Origin: Nemopilema nomurai
Taxonomy: Eukaryota > Cnidaria > Scyphozoa > Rhizostomeae > Rhizostomatidae
DNA: 64,000 nucleotides
Assembly: GCA_003864495.1 (NCBI GenBank)
Contig: ML133440.1
Location: 234,665 to 298,664, forward strand
Direction: 5' to 3'
Made by a program: the position numbers and the translations under genes. Shown here one piece after another: positions 36,701-50,152 of the stretch. Within the stretch, counting starts at the first letter, position 1. Each line of letters opens with the position of its first letter. The notes beneath the pieces were generated by a model. That model was given only the letters and a program-made list of their open reading frames with translations, searched no databases and had not been told where the DNA came from.

Positions 36701-36752
36701 TTTTTTCTTTTCGTTAGTTCTAGCTTCGTTATTAACGAAAATATATCTTTGA
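30718..36752 (+). CDS. MATE/SLC47-type transporter copy D (only fully open copy)
   Basis: Exons: e1 30718-31153, e2 31419-31461, e3 31824-31868, e4 32131-32228, e5 32523-32620, e6 32761-32874, e7 33218-33285, e8 33608-33716, e9 34184-34259, e10 34537-34606, e11 35491-35623, e12 35743-35780, e13 35986-36037, e14 36291-36335, e15 36571-36752. Together about 535 codons with consistent phases and no stop; e1 starts in phase 1, so a short upstream start exon is missing. Family marks: Gly-His-x-Gly-Lys and Asn-x-Thr-Gly in e1, Ser-Gln-x-Tyr-Gly, Met-Glu-Trp in e6 (Glu about residue 267), Val-Arg-Val-Gly in e8, Arg-Gly-x-Gly-x-Gln-Lys in e11, Ser-Asp-Trp in e13, a C-terminal helix in e15. Gln272 and Asn294 replace human Glu278 and Glu300. 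The e13 donor is uncertain (36037 or 36042). The 5' half of e1 and start of e4 differ strongly from the other copies. Confidence 0.87.
34661..35174. mobile_element. ~510-bp insertion in intron 10 of copy D
   Basis: The same insertion as in B and E; C and F have the empty site. Here both flanks show a pyrimidine-rich CCTTCC-type stretch, compatible with a target-site duplication of about 12-15 bases. The class is not recognised. Confidence 0.5.
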
Positions 36753-37729
36753 TTAGGAGCTAGTTAGCTTTCTCATGAAACATGTCTTCATTCATGATCT
36801 CTGATATGATCTTTAATACAAATGGTCCTCTACTTTTCTTGCATGGCCTAAGTCAAAATTCCGCTTGAAAGAGGCTTGCTTTTTAGGGGTATGTCTTTTG
36901 CTGAAAATTTCACCTTTATCAATGCATCATTAGCTCCAGAAAGACACAGGACATAAACAGATACTACATTGTGTAGCTAGATGACGGGCAACCGAAAGTA
37001 TTATTGTCTCTATCAAAAAAGCTAGAGGGGCTCCGAGCAGATACTGAGCAAGCTTTAAACGCGACTATTACAAAGGTATAATTTTTGCGCTTCACCGGCA
37101 ATGCTAAAAACAATCAGGAGAATCTGTGACAATGCTAATTTTCTCAGCAAACGGATAATAATTAGAGATGAACTGATGCATGCAAAGGAAAGTTGGTCGG
37201 TAAATGTTATTGCTTCTCGGTTGATGCGTATCCTGGTTTTATATCTCATTTGCTCAAAATCAACAAAATCATATTGATAAAACAGCTGAAATTCACAGTA
37301 TATAACTGCAAACTGAGATAAATGAGACGAATTTGTTTTGTAAAGTCCTAATCTTCTCTTTCTGAAGATAGCTTGAAATAATAACGCAACTAGTACTAGT
37401 TTTCAATGGATTGTACATTAGCTAAGTAACTTGCTTTTGGACCAACATAAAAAGTGAACTGTCCGCTTTTGCCCCGAGTACCCAACTTCCCCGTCCTTTA
37501 ACTTTCCGAGCTTTGTGGTAAGGATTCGTATACGACAACATTGTTCGCGAAACAAACTTTCTTTTGGTGCCTCAAGGAGTTTGCTCCGATTGCGCTGCAT
37601 CCATTTTATTGTCGAGTGGAGTCAAAGCTGTAAGTTAGCTGAAACTGGCACTCGGGAAAACTTATGGCAATGGGCGTGTAGGGGTTTTATCCTTTTTTGG
37701 TTGCTGTTGTCAAGAGCGAATTGGATTAG

Positions 37730-37773
37730 CCAATGTGATTACATCTCTAGTCAGAATATAATGCGCATGCACA
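37730..37773 (+). promoter_or_regulatory. Promoter-like cluster: CCAAT box and NRF1-like palindrome (D-E spacer)
   Basis: CCAAT lies at 37730-37734 and TGCGCATGCACA at 37762-37773, with the same spacing as in the other long spacers. Candidate control region for copy E; motif evidence only. Confidence 0.3.
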
Positions 37774-40700
37774 ACGGCCTCGATGCGGAGGGGATGAAGA
37801 ATTGAGAGGTATTTATCTGAAACCGCTAATTTGGTGGTATTGAATCATTTCCCACAATTGTCTTTTAGTGACTTGAAGGTCCAGCTTTAGCCTTTGCTAA
37901 TTTCCACGATGTGATATTTACCACTATTCCGGCTGCTAGACTCAACACGCAATTTCGATCCATTTCCACCTCATCGAATTGGAGAAAGACACATGAATCT
38001 CGCAAACAGATGGGAAATATTTGCTTTTCATTTCAAATTTGTTTCAAGAATCCCGCGAAAGTTTTTTAGGCATAAATCTTTCACATCACTGTTGCGTTAG
38101 GGGTGCAATTAGTGGTTGATTATATCATTCGGATGGGTGAGTACAATGCCATTATTTTTGTTGTCTGCCAAAGACCATGCGAATTACGGATTGGAGCGAC
38201 ATCAGGTCATACAGCGATGGTCAGAACTGGACAAGGTATGTTTCGATACTTTACATGCAACCGGGCATGTTCCTAGATGTGCTCTTCGAATAACTTTGTG
38301 TGACGGGCAAATTCAAACAGCTTAAATAAAGGCCACAACTTACTCTTTAATGCATGCAAAAGATCACAGTTACTGAATGTCTCCACATTCGCTAGAGTAT
38401 CTTTCTTACCACCAACTCAAGAAATAAATTGGCCTCACGCGAATGGTATGTGCCAACATAAAATAGAAAAGCAAATACACGTGTGTTTGCTAACTTATAT
38501 GATCGAATTCAAATACTGTTTTATGGCAATGCAAGACAAGCAGGAAACAAGTTTAGTTATGTCTTAAAGCTTAGTCTGCAATTACTGTTAATTGCAAATA
38601 CACATGATTGGCACACCGAAATGAAGAAATGATGCCTCCAAAGCTTTTTCTGCCCAGCATCACGAACTAAAGTATTGGTTTTTCTCCGTGCGCAGGATAT
38701 GCCTTTCAAGACCTCTCCTCGCTATCAATTTCTTTAATGGGTAGACCTCGGTAATAAACTTTTTGGTGTAAAATGTACTTTAACTTTCGCTGTTTCTGTT
38801 AAATGAGTAGCTGATTGGCCAAGAAAAGGAAAGTCATCATCTACCTGTAGTACAATGCCTGCCAAATGTCCTTGGAACACCTCAGTATTTTCTCTGGTTT
38901 TTGCATTTTTCATTTCTTTGACACGCCATAGCTGTTAATCCCCTCCTCCCCCTAAAACAATGTTGGTAACAAAGTATAGCATCCAGTCAATCTGGGAAAA
39001 GTTTGGTGTAAAAGCAGCAACACAACATTGTTCGAAAGGGGGGAGGAGTGAGTGAACGCGAGTCAAAGAATTGTCGCAAATGTGACAACAATTTTTGCAG
39101 GCATTGTACCTTGCTCAAAAAGCAACGCTCTATGTACCGCATGCCATTGTTTGCACAAACACCAACCGTCCATGCATTGGTCGCGTAAGCTTTTGTTCCC
39201 CATAGCCAACTAGCGTAAAGATTAATAAATCTTTGTAACACCATTGTCTGTTCATAGAAAATCGTCAGAAGCTGGTCACTGGTCACTTTGTCCTACAACT
39301 CGAAAAATGGAAATAATTTGCATAACAGTTACACTCCTATCATCTCCTTTGAACACACTTTGAAACTAAAATCATATAATGACAATGAGACAAGTTTTTC
39401 TACAACCATATCGATACGTATGTTATCAAGGGTGAAACCAGTTGTTGGCAAGCGCTAAAGAATCTTTTATCCAAAGGAATTTGTCAATCAATTATTGCGT
39501 GTGAGTCAAATTATTGCGTGTGCGTCAACCAGCGCATTGGTCACACAAAAGTTGCTCGCCACTTTTGTCTAAATATAATTTAAAAATTCAGCAAACACTG
39601 AGCTATGCAAAGAGAAAAAATATTGGTCAATTCTATACCACACAAATGAAAATTAAAAGATTTCTTCAAAAGATCCCTTTCGTGATACCCCCTCGCTCGC
39701 AACCCCCTATATTTAGATAAATCAGAGTACAATCTCTGAGCTGATTAACATTGTCAGATCTTCTATAACGATTTAATGATCCAAATTATGATAGTATTCT
39801 GATAAACTGCATGCATGTGAGAATGGGACCCTAAATCGGCCAACCCCCTAACCTTCTATATTTGAGAATGCTTCTATTACCATTCCTCATTGAGTACCTT
39901 CCCTTGGCATTCCACCTGAAATTTGAAATGCATTTATGCAATCATCTCATGCCTTCCTATCTGTCTAACCATACAGTTAGGGGGCGTATGCACTCCTAAT
40001 TTGCAGAGCAATTATTATTTTCTACTGAATTTTGCGCTTGAGGATATGGATTAAAGGTATTGGCGATAGTTCCCTCCCCTGCTACAACGCAATGGAGCAC
40101 AAACGTAAACTCAATTTTTTTCTATACTGCACAATGTTCCCTGGACTTCAATAGGATCAGATCTTCCGGCTTTGAAAAACTGCACTCGCTCTTAAAAAAC
40201 TTGTTTGTGATCCCGTGTATCCTCTCCGCTATGTAAACAGTTTCTACCGTAGCTCTATGAGCGAGCCTCATTTAAATGCCTCAGTTTTAATGTACATTCG
40301 TAGAGACATAAAGTTAGATTTTGAGAAAATAATCGATATTTATGCATCAAGACATTCCAGGAGAATGCTCTTTATCAACCCCTTTGAGGCGATGAAATGA
40401 ATATTATACTGAGACTTTCATTGTTATACTCGTGGCTTCCTTGTTAAATGCATGCTCGTGTTTATATTTGTGTTTTGTTGAAAAATCTTTAGATAAACAG
40501 TAGAAGATATAAACTTTCCTCGTGTTTTCTTCACCCGATTGTAGACAGTCTGTCGCTACCAGATGCGCTGGGGATGTGGCTTGGCTTGCTAATTCAAGTT
40601 ATAAACTTAAAATGGAGTGGCATCTGAGCCAACTTGGTTGACTCTCATTTTGTTCTTACGCTCAAACAGTCTCCTAGGGACAAATTTAAGGATTCTAAAC

Positions 40701-41850
40701 CAATTAAAGACCTCATGAATGGCGAAATCGCAAGAGGTTACGGAAGCTTCGCTTCCTGAACCTCTGACCTCTACCACCGCCCGGCCTTTGACCCTTGGGG
40801 GCTTGCAGATCCCAGAGCCCCAAATGTATTAAAGTATTCGGCACGCAATATACACTTTACGCAATTTTAAAAAGAAGTCATCCCTTACGTGCCCCCCTTT
40901 CTAACAATGCTGGATCCGGCACTGGAGGTTGCGATTTTCTTACATACATGCTGGCTATATCTTGATATGTTACTTTACTACGGCAAAAGGGAGTGCCATA
41001 TTAATGATGACACTTTTGCAAAACTAATTTCGCCACTTTTTGATGCATTGGAATTCATTACTGAATTTGTTCACTCCCTTCTATTCCACAAGACTGCGGA
41101 AACTTAGTTTTTGCAGGCTGAAAAAAGTTTTGCAACCGACGCTCCTTGTGGTATGCAAACGACGGAATATGACGAAAAGCTGATAAAATTAATAGCCAGC
41201 TGTTGATTCAGAGGCACTGGAGGATTGTAAGAAGCGCACATGATTGTTCTTTGCATCATGTAAATAACAGTCTACATGAAAAATAACAGTTTGCTTTATC
41301 ATACAAAGAATAGATTTTGCGAGTAAATATAGATAGAATCCAAGAATCCTAGATTGAAAGAAGACCTAGCATAAATCTTTCTTTTACTATACCCAGAGAG
41401 TGTGACATCCCTGTTGTGTTGGAGAACCCATTGATGGTTGAATATTTCATTCGGATGAGTGAATCCTTGTGAGTTCAATACCATTATTTTGTCACTAAAG
41501 GCCAGAGAATATGTGAGCTACGGATTGAAGAGTCGCCAGGTACATACAGCGATGGTCAGAACTGGACAAGGTATGTTTCGATACATTACATGCAACCGGG
41601 CATGTTCCTAGATGCACTTTTCGAATAAATTTGTGGGAGGCGCAAATTCAAACAGCTGTCACATTAAATAAAGGATATTCCTTGCGAAGGATATTCCTTT
41701 CAAGACCTCTCTTCGCTATCAATCTTGTTAATGGGCAAACTCCGGTAAGAAAATGTTTGGGTGTAAAATGTACGTTAACTTCCGCTGTTTCTGTTTATAA
41801 GAAGCTTGATTGGCCAAGACCAGGAAAGTCATCATCTATCTGTAGTCTAC

Positions 41851-42669
41851 TTCTTCTTCAAGTGCCTTGTCCTTTAAGGACGTTGACGATCGTAGACCTC
41901 CAGTTCAAACTATCTTTAGTTGTCATCAGCAAAACCTGGCTCTCTACCTTCATCCATTTACTTAAGCTGGTAATGTAAGTAAGTCTTTGCCTTCCCCTGG
42001 CCCTTTCCCTTCGATCTCCCTAGTCACACTAAGATGCACTAACACTTCCTTGCGCATAACATGCCCCAAAAATTCGAGTTGCCTCTTCCGGATCGCCCTC
42101 AGAAGGGTGCGCTTAGTCCCTGCCCTCTCGAGAACCTGATCATGCGTTTTCTTCTCTATCCAAGATATTCTTAACATTCTCCTATAGAACCACATCTTTT
42201 CTCCATTGCTTGGGATATCGTCCACCACTCGCTACCATATTTGAGGATGGATAACACATAGCAGTTCAGCACCCTAATCCTGAGTGACATGGATATCTTG
42301 TTATTTTTAAAAATACTTCCTATTCTTTCAAATGCCTCTTTTGCCATCCCAATTGCTTTCTGATTTCAGGTTCACAAATACCATCCGATGTTATCGTACT
42401 ACCAAGATAGTTAAATTTATCTACTTGCTTTGCAGGTCTGTTATCAATGACTAAATTACATTGTTTTGGTGTGTGGTCTTTGCTAATAACTATACATTCA
42501 GTCTTTTTGCAGTTTATTGACAAACCATACCCTTTACTAGTATCTACAACTTTATCTAATATTTCTTGAAGCTTTTCTTGTGATCCCGCAATAAATGCTG
42601 TGTCATCCGCATATTTTAAGTTGTTAGCATTTTTCCCCCCAACAGCTACCCCTTGAAATGGTGCTATTT
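41851..42669 (-). mobile_element. 5'-truncated non-LTR retrotransposon (RT fragment), spacer D-E
   Basis: Same insertion point, truncation, motifs and frameshift as in the other long spacers. An extra one-base loss near 42352 breaks the frame in the Ile-Arg-Lys stretch. The GAA-type 3' tail is at 41851-41859 (TTC on the + strand). Confidence 0.85.
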
Positions 42670-45600
42670 TCTGAGAATAAGACAAAGAAAGAATCCTAGG
42701 AAGAATGAGATCCTTGAACCTAGCATTCTTGGTACAACCATCAACCACCCACGAAATGGTCGTGTAAGCTTTTTCTCCCCATAGCCAAGTAGCGTAAAGA
42801 TCAATAAATCTTTTTTTAGACACCATTGTCTGTTCATAAATAAACGTCAGAAGCTGGTCACTGGTTACTTTGTCCTACAACTCGAAAACAAGGCAGTAGT
42901 TTGTGATTCATGAAAATGATTTGCGTAACAGTGGCGTACCCTGAGCGTAAGAAGAGGATTTTTACCAGATGGTTAACCATTTTGAGAATAGCGCCTCGCA
43001 TTCCCATCATGGCCAAACAGAACATCGAACATAAAATTTTTTAATAAAATATCACATGTTTTACTATAGCCATATCGATACGTTTGTTACCAAGGGTGAA
43101 ACAAAATGTTGCAAAGCCCTAAAGAATCTTCTATCCAAAGGAATTTGTCAATCAATTATTGCGTGTGAGTCAACCAGCGCATTGGTCACTCAAAAGTTGC
43201 TCCCCCCATTTTTATCCAATTATAATTTTAAAATTCGGCAAACCCGTGAGAATTAGGTATTGGTAAATTCTATACCACACAAATTGAAAGTAAAAGATTT
43301 ATTTAAATCAATAAGAGTACAATCTCTGAGCTGATTAACATTGTCAGATCTTCTATAACGATTTAATGGTCCAAATTATGATAGTATTCTGATAAACTGC
43401 ATGCATGTGGAAATGGTACCCTAAAATGGCCAACCCCCTTACCTTCTATATTTGAGAATGTTTCAATAAACATTCCTCATTGAGTACCTTCGCCTGGCAC
43501 CCCACCTGAAATTTGAAATGCATTTATGCAATCATCTCATGCCCTTCTACCTGTATAAGCAAACAGTCAATGTCTTCTTCTACTTGTTTGAATCCATACT
43601 TTGAGGACTCCTGCTGGGATACAATTCAGCTAGGGCATGCGGATCGGCAACTCAGTAATTAGTCATGCGAATATGCTTCCTTTGCTACGCTCTATGTTGT
43701 AAATGAAAATATGGAGCAATCACTCAACAGCATGATAGATTATTCACTGATACAACCATCCACTTTATATTCCTGTAAGCGAGGAGGTTATGATTTTCCT
43801 TACATACATGTTGGCCTTAACTTGGTATTCGGCACGCAATATACACTTTACGCAATTTTTAAAAGAAGTCATTCCTTACCTCCCCCCTTTCTAACAATGC
43901 TGGATCCGGCACTGGAGGTTGTGATTTTCTTACATACAAGCTGGCTATATCTTGATATGTTACTTCACTACGGCAAAAGGGAGTGCCATATTAATGATGA
44001 AGCTTTTTCAATTCTAATTTCTTAATGCATTGGAATTCATTACTGAATTTGTTCACTCCATTCTATTCTAAGAGACTGCGGAAACTTAGTTCTTTCAGGC
44101 TGAAAAACGTTTTTTAACCGACGCTCCTTGTGGTATGCAAACGACGGAAGATGACAAAAACGCAGAATAAAATGAATAGTCAGTTGTTAATTCAGAGGCA
44201 CTGGAGGGTTGGAAGAAGCGCACATGATTGTTCTTTGCATCTTGTAAATAACAGTCTACATGAAAAATAACAGTTTGCTTCTTCATACAATGAATAGATT
44301 TTGCCAGTAAATATAGATAGAATCCAAGAATCCTAGATTGAAAGAAGACCTAGCATGCCCAATATGGCAAAGTCTTTCGTCAGTATAGATTGGGTGCAAT
44401 TTTAGTTCTTTAAAAGGTACTGCCCTTAAGCGGAGTTATACTTAATACTAAAGAACATTCTATGCAGAAATTCATTTTCAGGAAGAGGATTGCAGAAAAA
44501 CCTTCTGACAACCTCTGGCAAACAAGTTAAAGGCAGTACGCTTTTCGCTGACATCAGAAATGAGTCGAAAGAATTGATCAAACTGGCTTTTGGAACTGGT
44601 CTCAACTCGTTCTTTGCATTCTTCATACCAGTATCCACTGTGCTTATTGTTGGACACAGGAAAGGTCTACCTTGCAGCCATTGGACTGGGCATTTCTGTG
44701 TGCAATTTGACAGGAAATTATTTGGTAACTGGAATGACATCTGTTACCGAAACCCTGTGCTCGCAAGCATATGGTGCGAAGAACTTTGAGAGATTTGGAA
44801 TCGTAATACAGAGATCGGTCGTCATAACATTCGTATGCATTCTTCCAACATGTGCTCTTTGGATCAACATCGAAAAAATCTTCTTGCTATTAGGACAAGA
44901 TAAGACAGTTTCACAGTAGGCCCTTCAATGTTTTCTTTGATTTTCTTAGCATTTTCAGAAAAATAATTTGCAAAGCTATCACATACAGTTTTAAACGCTT
45001 ATAAAATAGTAAACCATTCAGCAAAATATTCAATTTAAGCATTAATCTTTATATTGGAAGCTTTAAGTGTCGCATGTTTCTGATTGCCTTTATTTCTATT
45101 ATAGTCTCTCTATCATTGATTTAAATTGTAATGTCGCTCGGTATTTACAAAACTCTTCCTCTCTTGATTTCCTTTTGCAGACTTGCAGGTAGTTTCGCAA
45201 TTTGCTACATCCCCGGCTTGATGGTAAGACATTTGTCATTAACGTCCACTAAATACTGTCACTGTCAGTGCAGCTACCTTACTCAAAATTGGTAAAATCA
45301 AATGATGAGCACTTCTTTCTATTCCTTAATAATAAGCACGGATCTCTTCAACGATACAACACCTTTAGGCTAAAATTTCGACAATAGTCCATATAATTGT
45401 ATAACTTTTTGTAGTTTTGCTGAAGATAGTCCTCTGTTTCAAGAAGATTTTTCTTGTATAATGCATTGTTAACCTACAGGTATCGATATATTCAAACACC
45501 CTCATGTTAAGAACAATTCAATCTATATTGTTCAAAAACGAAGGCTTGAGCCTAAAATCCTCTTCCCCTTTGCAGTTATTCATACTTTTCAGTGTGCTTA

Positions 45601-48413
45601 CAAGGTTTCTGGCCTGTCAGGCAAGTATCTATAGGCTTCTTTGTCTCAATGCAATAGATAACTATAGATGACTCAGTGCTTTTCACTTTTAATGTGTCCT
45701 AGCTTGGTAAATACTTTGTAAACTTCCAATATTTTCCATTCCTGGAGGACAGGAATAAATAGTTACGAAACATGTAATGCTTCCATTTAGTTTATTGTCA
45801 ATGACCAATTCTAAGTCAGACATATTTAGTTGAATACTCTTCTCCACTAAAATGATGCTACCCTTGTGTGTCGAAAAAATAAACCTTTCACTGCTTCACT
45901 TTTCCACAGGCTATTACTTACCCAATTACATTGGGCTCAGTTCTTGCATTTGTGGTTAATGGGGTTTTCTGCTACCTCTTTATCTACGTCTGCAATTTTG
46001 GAATCAGGTACCATTCCATTAGCACTTATCTACTGAATTCGGGGCAATATTTTTGCAGCCATTTTTGATTGCATTGATACATATTTAACCAAATTCTCAC
46101 CATTTAGAATAACTCACCACAATTGATATCCTTTTGCCACGAATATTCCAAAAAAATAATCTTGAGTTTAACAGCATTCAGGTTTATCTCAGCGTAGAGA
46201 AAAGACAATCTTAAGAAGTAATGCAGCAAAGGAAAGTTTTGAATTGACCCTTCTGATCAAACTCTACTTTGACATCATGTTTGACTTTTTCTTGCAGGGG
46301 TGCAGCATTTGCTCTGAACTTGTCATACTTTGCGTTTTGCTTCTTTGTTCTCTTCGTCATCACCAGAACAAGCTACACCATCAAACTTGGCATGGTTTGT
46401 TACTCTTTGCTCCTGGTTCATATTCCTTTGCCATTTCATCGTAATCAAAGTCGTCGTTTCTATCAAAACAGGACATTTACCTTCCTTTAACGATGATCAA
46501 AGCCCGTTGTGACCTTTTTCTCAAATCTTTTAGGTTGGTCTAGACAATGCCTTTTTGAATGGAAAGAGTATATGTTTCTTGGGTTCCTGCAATCTGCATG
46601 ATGATAATGGAATGGGTTCTCATTCAGCTTGGCATATTCTTGTTAGGTAATTGCTTCGTTTACTGTTATGTCGATCTTTGAAATACTATCAGTACTTTGA
46701 ATATTCTAGCTTAATAAAAGAATTTTAAAAGTCTGCAACCTGGAGCCTAGGATCAAAATGTGAATTTTCAAGAATCCTAGAACACAAAAACAGGTAAATC
46801 TGTTAAACGATTTATCGAACAAGAAATTTTACATAAACAAATATCTTATCACTTCATAGATCCAATCCCTCCTTTCAATTCGATTACCAAGCAAGTTCAT
46901 ATATTTCCTAAGATTTTAGCATACCATCAACACTAACAAAAGATTAAAGATGGGCTGTAACGATATTTGATCTTTTAGGAAAAGTTGGAAGAACAGAACA
47001 AGCTACTATTATTATATCGAGTAATTTGAATGGGATGTTTTATTTCGTAAGTTCAGAGAAATTATAGTCTTTCTTGTTCTAATTTGTTGAGACATGCTTG
47101 TTGTTCAGCAACAAACGTATCGTGGAACACGCTGCTTATTGTAATACAACCGCAACAACATGTCTCGATTTCATCGTGTTTTTCTTGTCTCTTTACAATT
47201 TTACGTAAGCTACCAAATAGATTGTCTATCAGCCATGTTACCAAGATGCTTTTCTTGCATCTCTCCTTTAGAAAACAAATGCTTCATGATACATTTATGC
47301 TTCTAAAAAATGATCGTTCTTAAAGCTAAGTTAATAAGATTCAATTAATCCTGACAAAACTCTTGAGGTATCGTTTGGCGTTTCAATTGGCACTGCTGTC
47401 AGAGTTGGCACTTTTCTTGGAGCAGGACGCCCTGAAATAGCAAAAGTGACAATGAAGGCTAGCTTGCTGATTTCAGGTAACAAGCACTGACTTTTAGCAG
47501 CAAAATTAATCATATTATTTTTAAGTTGTATAAGCATTCGATAGATTTTTTCAAATGGTTATAGCTTTTTAGTACGTTTTGTTGGACACATTTAAATTTG
47601 TCCTATGCAATGTATACATATAATGATATAATTTTTCAAATTGGGAGGTTTAAATTAAGGTGAGGCTAAAATTTTATACAAGCCTCCGTGCACGGTGTTT
47701 TCGATACGATATTGTAGATTTATCAGCAATACAGCTCAGAGGCAAAAGGTTTTTATATTTCTCCTAGATTCAGAGCTGTTTCAGCCAGTTGTCTCATAAG
47801 TATGCCATATTATCTTTATCAAATTGGAATTGCGGACTTTAAATTGGAAAAAAGAAAGCAGAAGGTTTTTTCTCTTGGAAGCTATCTCTTAGTCATATAA
47901 AAAATATGTAACCTTGTCTTTTCCACTTTTCGACTGTTGCAGCTGCAATTACCGTGACATGTGCGTTGGCAATAATTGGAGCAAGACATGTGATTAGTCA
48001 TTTGTTTACAAATGATCGGTATGCAATTATTGTACATGTTAATTTGTTTGATTTGTTTTGCGATCAATTGCTGTGCGTACAATGTAGTCTTAATGTAAAA
48101 AGTTTTAAGCTGCATTGCAAACCAGTAGGCCTATTTCTGGCTATATGCTGTCAATTTGAAATGCAAGTATAGATTGAAGTTTAAATCGAAGCGATTCAAG
48201 TCAAAGAATTATTGTACGCTGAACTGGTGCAGACATATTTCAGATATCATTTATGACTGATTAATTCTAATTGATTTTTTCTAATGTCTGTTTAGCGCTG
48301 TGACTGAATTAGAGTCAAAGGATGCCTTTGTTTTGGGTCCACAGGTGGTTTTCGATGGACTTCAGGTTGAATTTTCCACTACTTGACTTTTTTCCTTATA
48401 TACCACCTTTCTC

Positions 48414-48908
48414 TTTCTATGGTGAAGTCATCCCAAAAACACTATGTTAACCCATCTTGTTATCCAACCTTTTATTTACTATACATTAGATATTTCAAGT
48501 CTTTGTCCTACTGATGCATACCAGTGTTTACAATAATTTACAAAACTGAAATATTACATTCAACTGGCGTTTGACTTATTTCCTTCAAGCAACTGGAGAT
48601 TTAAGGTTCATTTGCATTCAGTGTTAAGGATTGTTAATGCCATGTTATTGTTATGTTAATGTTATTACGAGTAAGTTAAGGTTACCTGCTCAAAGTCTTT
48701 CTTCCATAACCCCATTTACGTGGTTAATTGCGCATAGCATTCTATTACTAAAACTGTGCACACCATCTGTACCCGCTGTTTAAACCAACCTTTATTTCTT
48801 CCGTAGTCTCTTCTATTCCATTCGATCCGTTTATCCACATCATTTCTGCCTCTTGTTTCCGTCAGTTTTCTGCAATTCAGCCCCAAAATGTTCGCACTCT
48901 TCTTACTG
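48414..48908. mobile_element. ~495-bp insertion in intron 10 of copy E
   Basis: Same insertion as in B and D, with a small internal deletion near 48500. Absent at the same site in C and F. Confidence 0.5.
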
Positions 48909-50104
48909 CCTTCCTCTCTTAACTCCAGAATTTATTTTGTTTTCCTTTCCACAAGCAATGAAATAAGAAAAAGATTTTACGACTACCATACAGATTATTC
49001 AAGAGAATGTACATGCATTTGGCTGTCTTGTCATTCAGATGCGTGATCGTTTTCTACATATTGTGTTATGGATTTCTCTTTCTCCTTTTCAAATCTTAAA
49101 ATCTAGTGAAAAATAAAACATTGATTGATTCACATTTTTTGTTAAATTAGAGATCCAATATTTCAATCCTTAATGTGATTTTCATACAATTTTAGGTAAT
49201 TGAAATTGAAATTATTATACTTTGAAGGTTATTCTGATGGGGACAGCTCGAGGGATTGGTTATCAAAAATATGGCGCATTCATCAATTTCGTCGCTTTCA
49301 TTTTCATTGGAGTGCCTCTTCTTCTGGTTTTATTCTACGAAGCACACATGGCTTTCTTTGGTAACCTGGCTGGATCCATTTGTTTTCGTTTTGATATTTT
49401 CTATGCAGGAGACGATAAAAAGCAACTAGAAGATTATTCCACGTATTATTTGTCAATTCTGTGTCCATTTCTTTCAGCTGTTCGTGTTTCAGTGTCTGCG
49501 GCTGTCTTTTGTCAAGTAAGTTGAGTTAAAAACAACTTGATGGCAGCTTATATGAATGAAAATTATATATTACATTGTAACAGACCTAATCTTTTTGTCT
49601 CAGCATTTAGTGCCATTAGCTGGTATACAACCTCCAACATGCAAGAGGCCTGTTTTATACATGCCAAAAGTCACAAGACAAATCGACAATGAAGATTATT
49701 TTACTTCCTTCAGATACTTGGACTATCAATTTTGCTTTACAAATCTGACTGGACAACACTTTCAAGTATGGTAAGCTCATAAGAAAATGATCTTCTGCTT
49801 TCTTTGTTGCATAAATAAATCTTAAAATTTAAGAGAGAGGAAAGTGCCGTGTCGAAAATGTTGTGTTCAATGATGCTCGCTGCTGCAAGTTCTTTATTTG
49901 AAGAACAATTTGGAAATCTTGGAATAAAAACGGAACTACTACAATTTTTAATTTATAAGCTCCCATTGATTTTTATGAATTATCACTTAGGCAAAAGAGA
50001 GGGGTCGTATTTCCTTAGAAAGGAGCCTGTCCGAGATTGCAGAAGATGCTTTGAAACTCAAAGGTAACTTTATCATTCTCAGAAATATGTTTCCAGCCTA
50101 TTTA

Positions 50105-50112
<8 letters not shown>

Positions 50113-50150
<38 letters not shown>
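50113..50150. repeat. (TA)n microsatellite in intron 14 of copy E
   Basis: An AT/TA run of about 38 bases, preceded by a short CA run. It matches the expanded run of copy A and lacks the unique piece found after the shorter run in B and D. Confidence 0.9.

Positions 50151-50152
<2 letters not shown>

Larger units (their letters stand above)
36753..44481. other. Long intergenic spacer D-E
   Basis: Same layout as spacer B-C, including the 441-base segment (36861-37301) absent from A-B and E-F. Promoter-like block about 37400-38040, sub-block a about 38050-41340, sub-block b about 41360-44480 with the antisense retrotransposon fragment. Sub-block b is the most different of the four (for example at 43660-43690). 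A 104-codon + frame at 43711-44025 and its relative in sub-block a (40889-41107) share a hydrophobic stretch, but indels break it in other spacers, so I do not call it a gene. Confidence 0.8.

Noticed and set aside
36695..36745. Inverted repeat (TTTTCGTTA / TAACGAAAA) around the stop of exon 15 as a terminator hairpin
   Set aside because: It lies inside the coding helix region in all copies and intrinsic terminators are not expected for animal genes.
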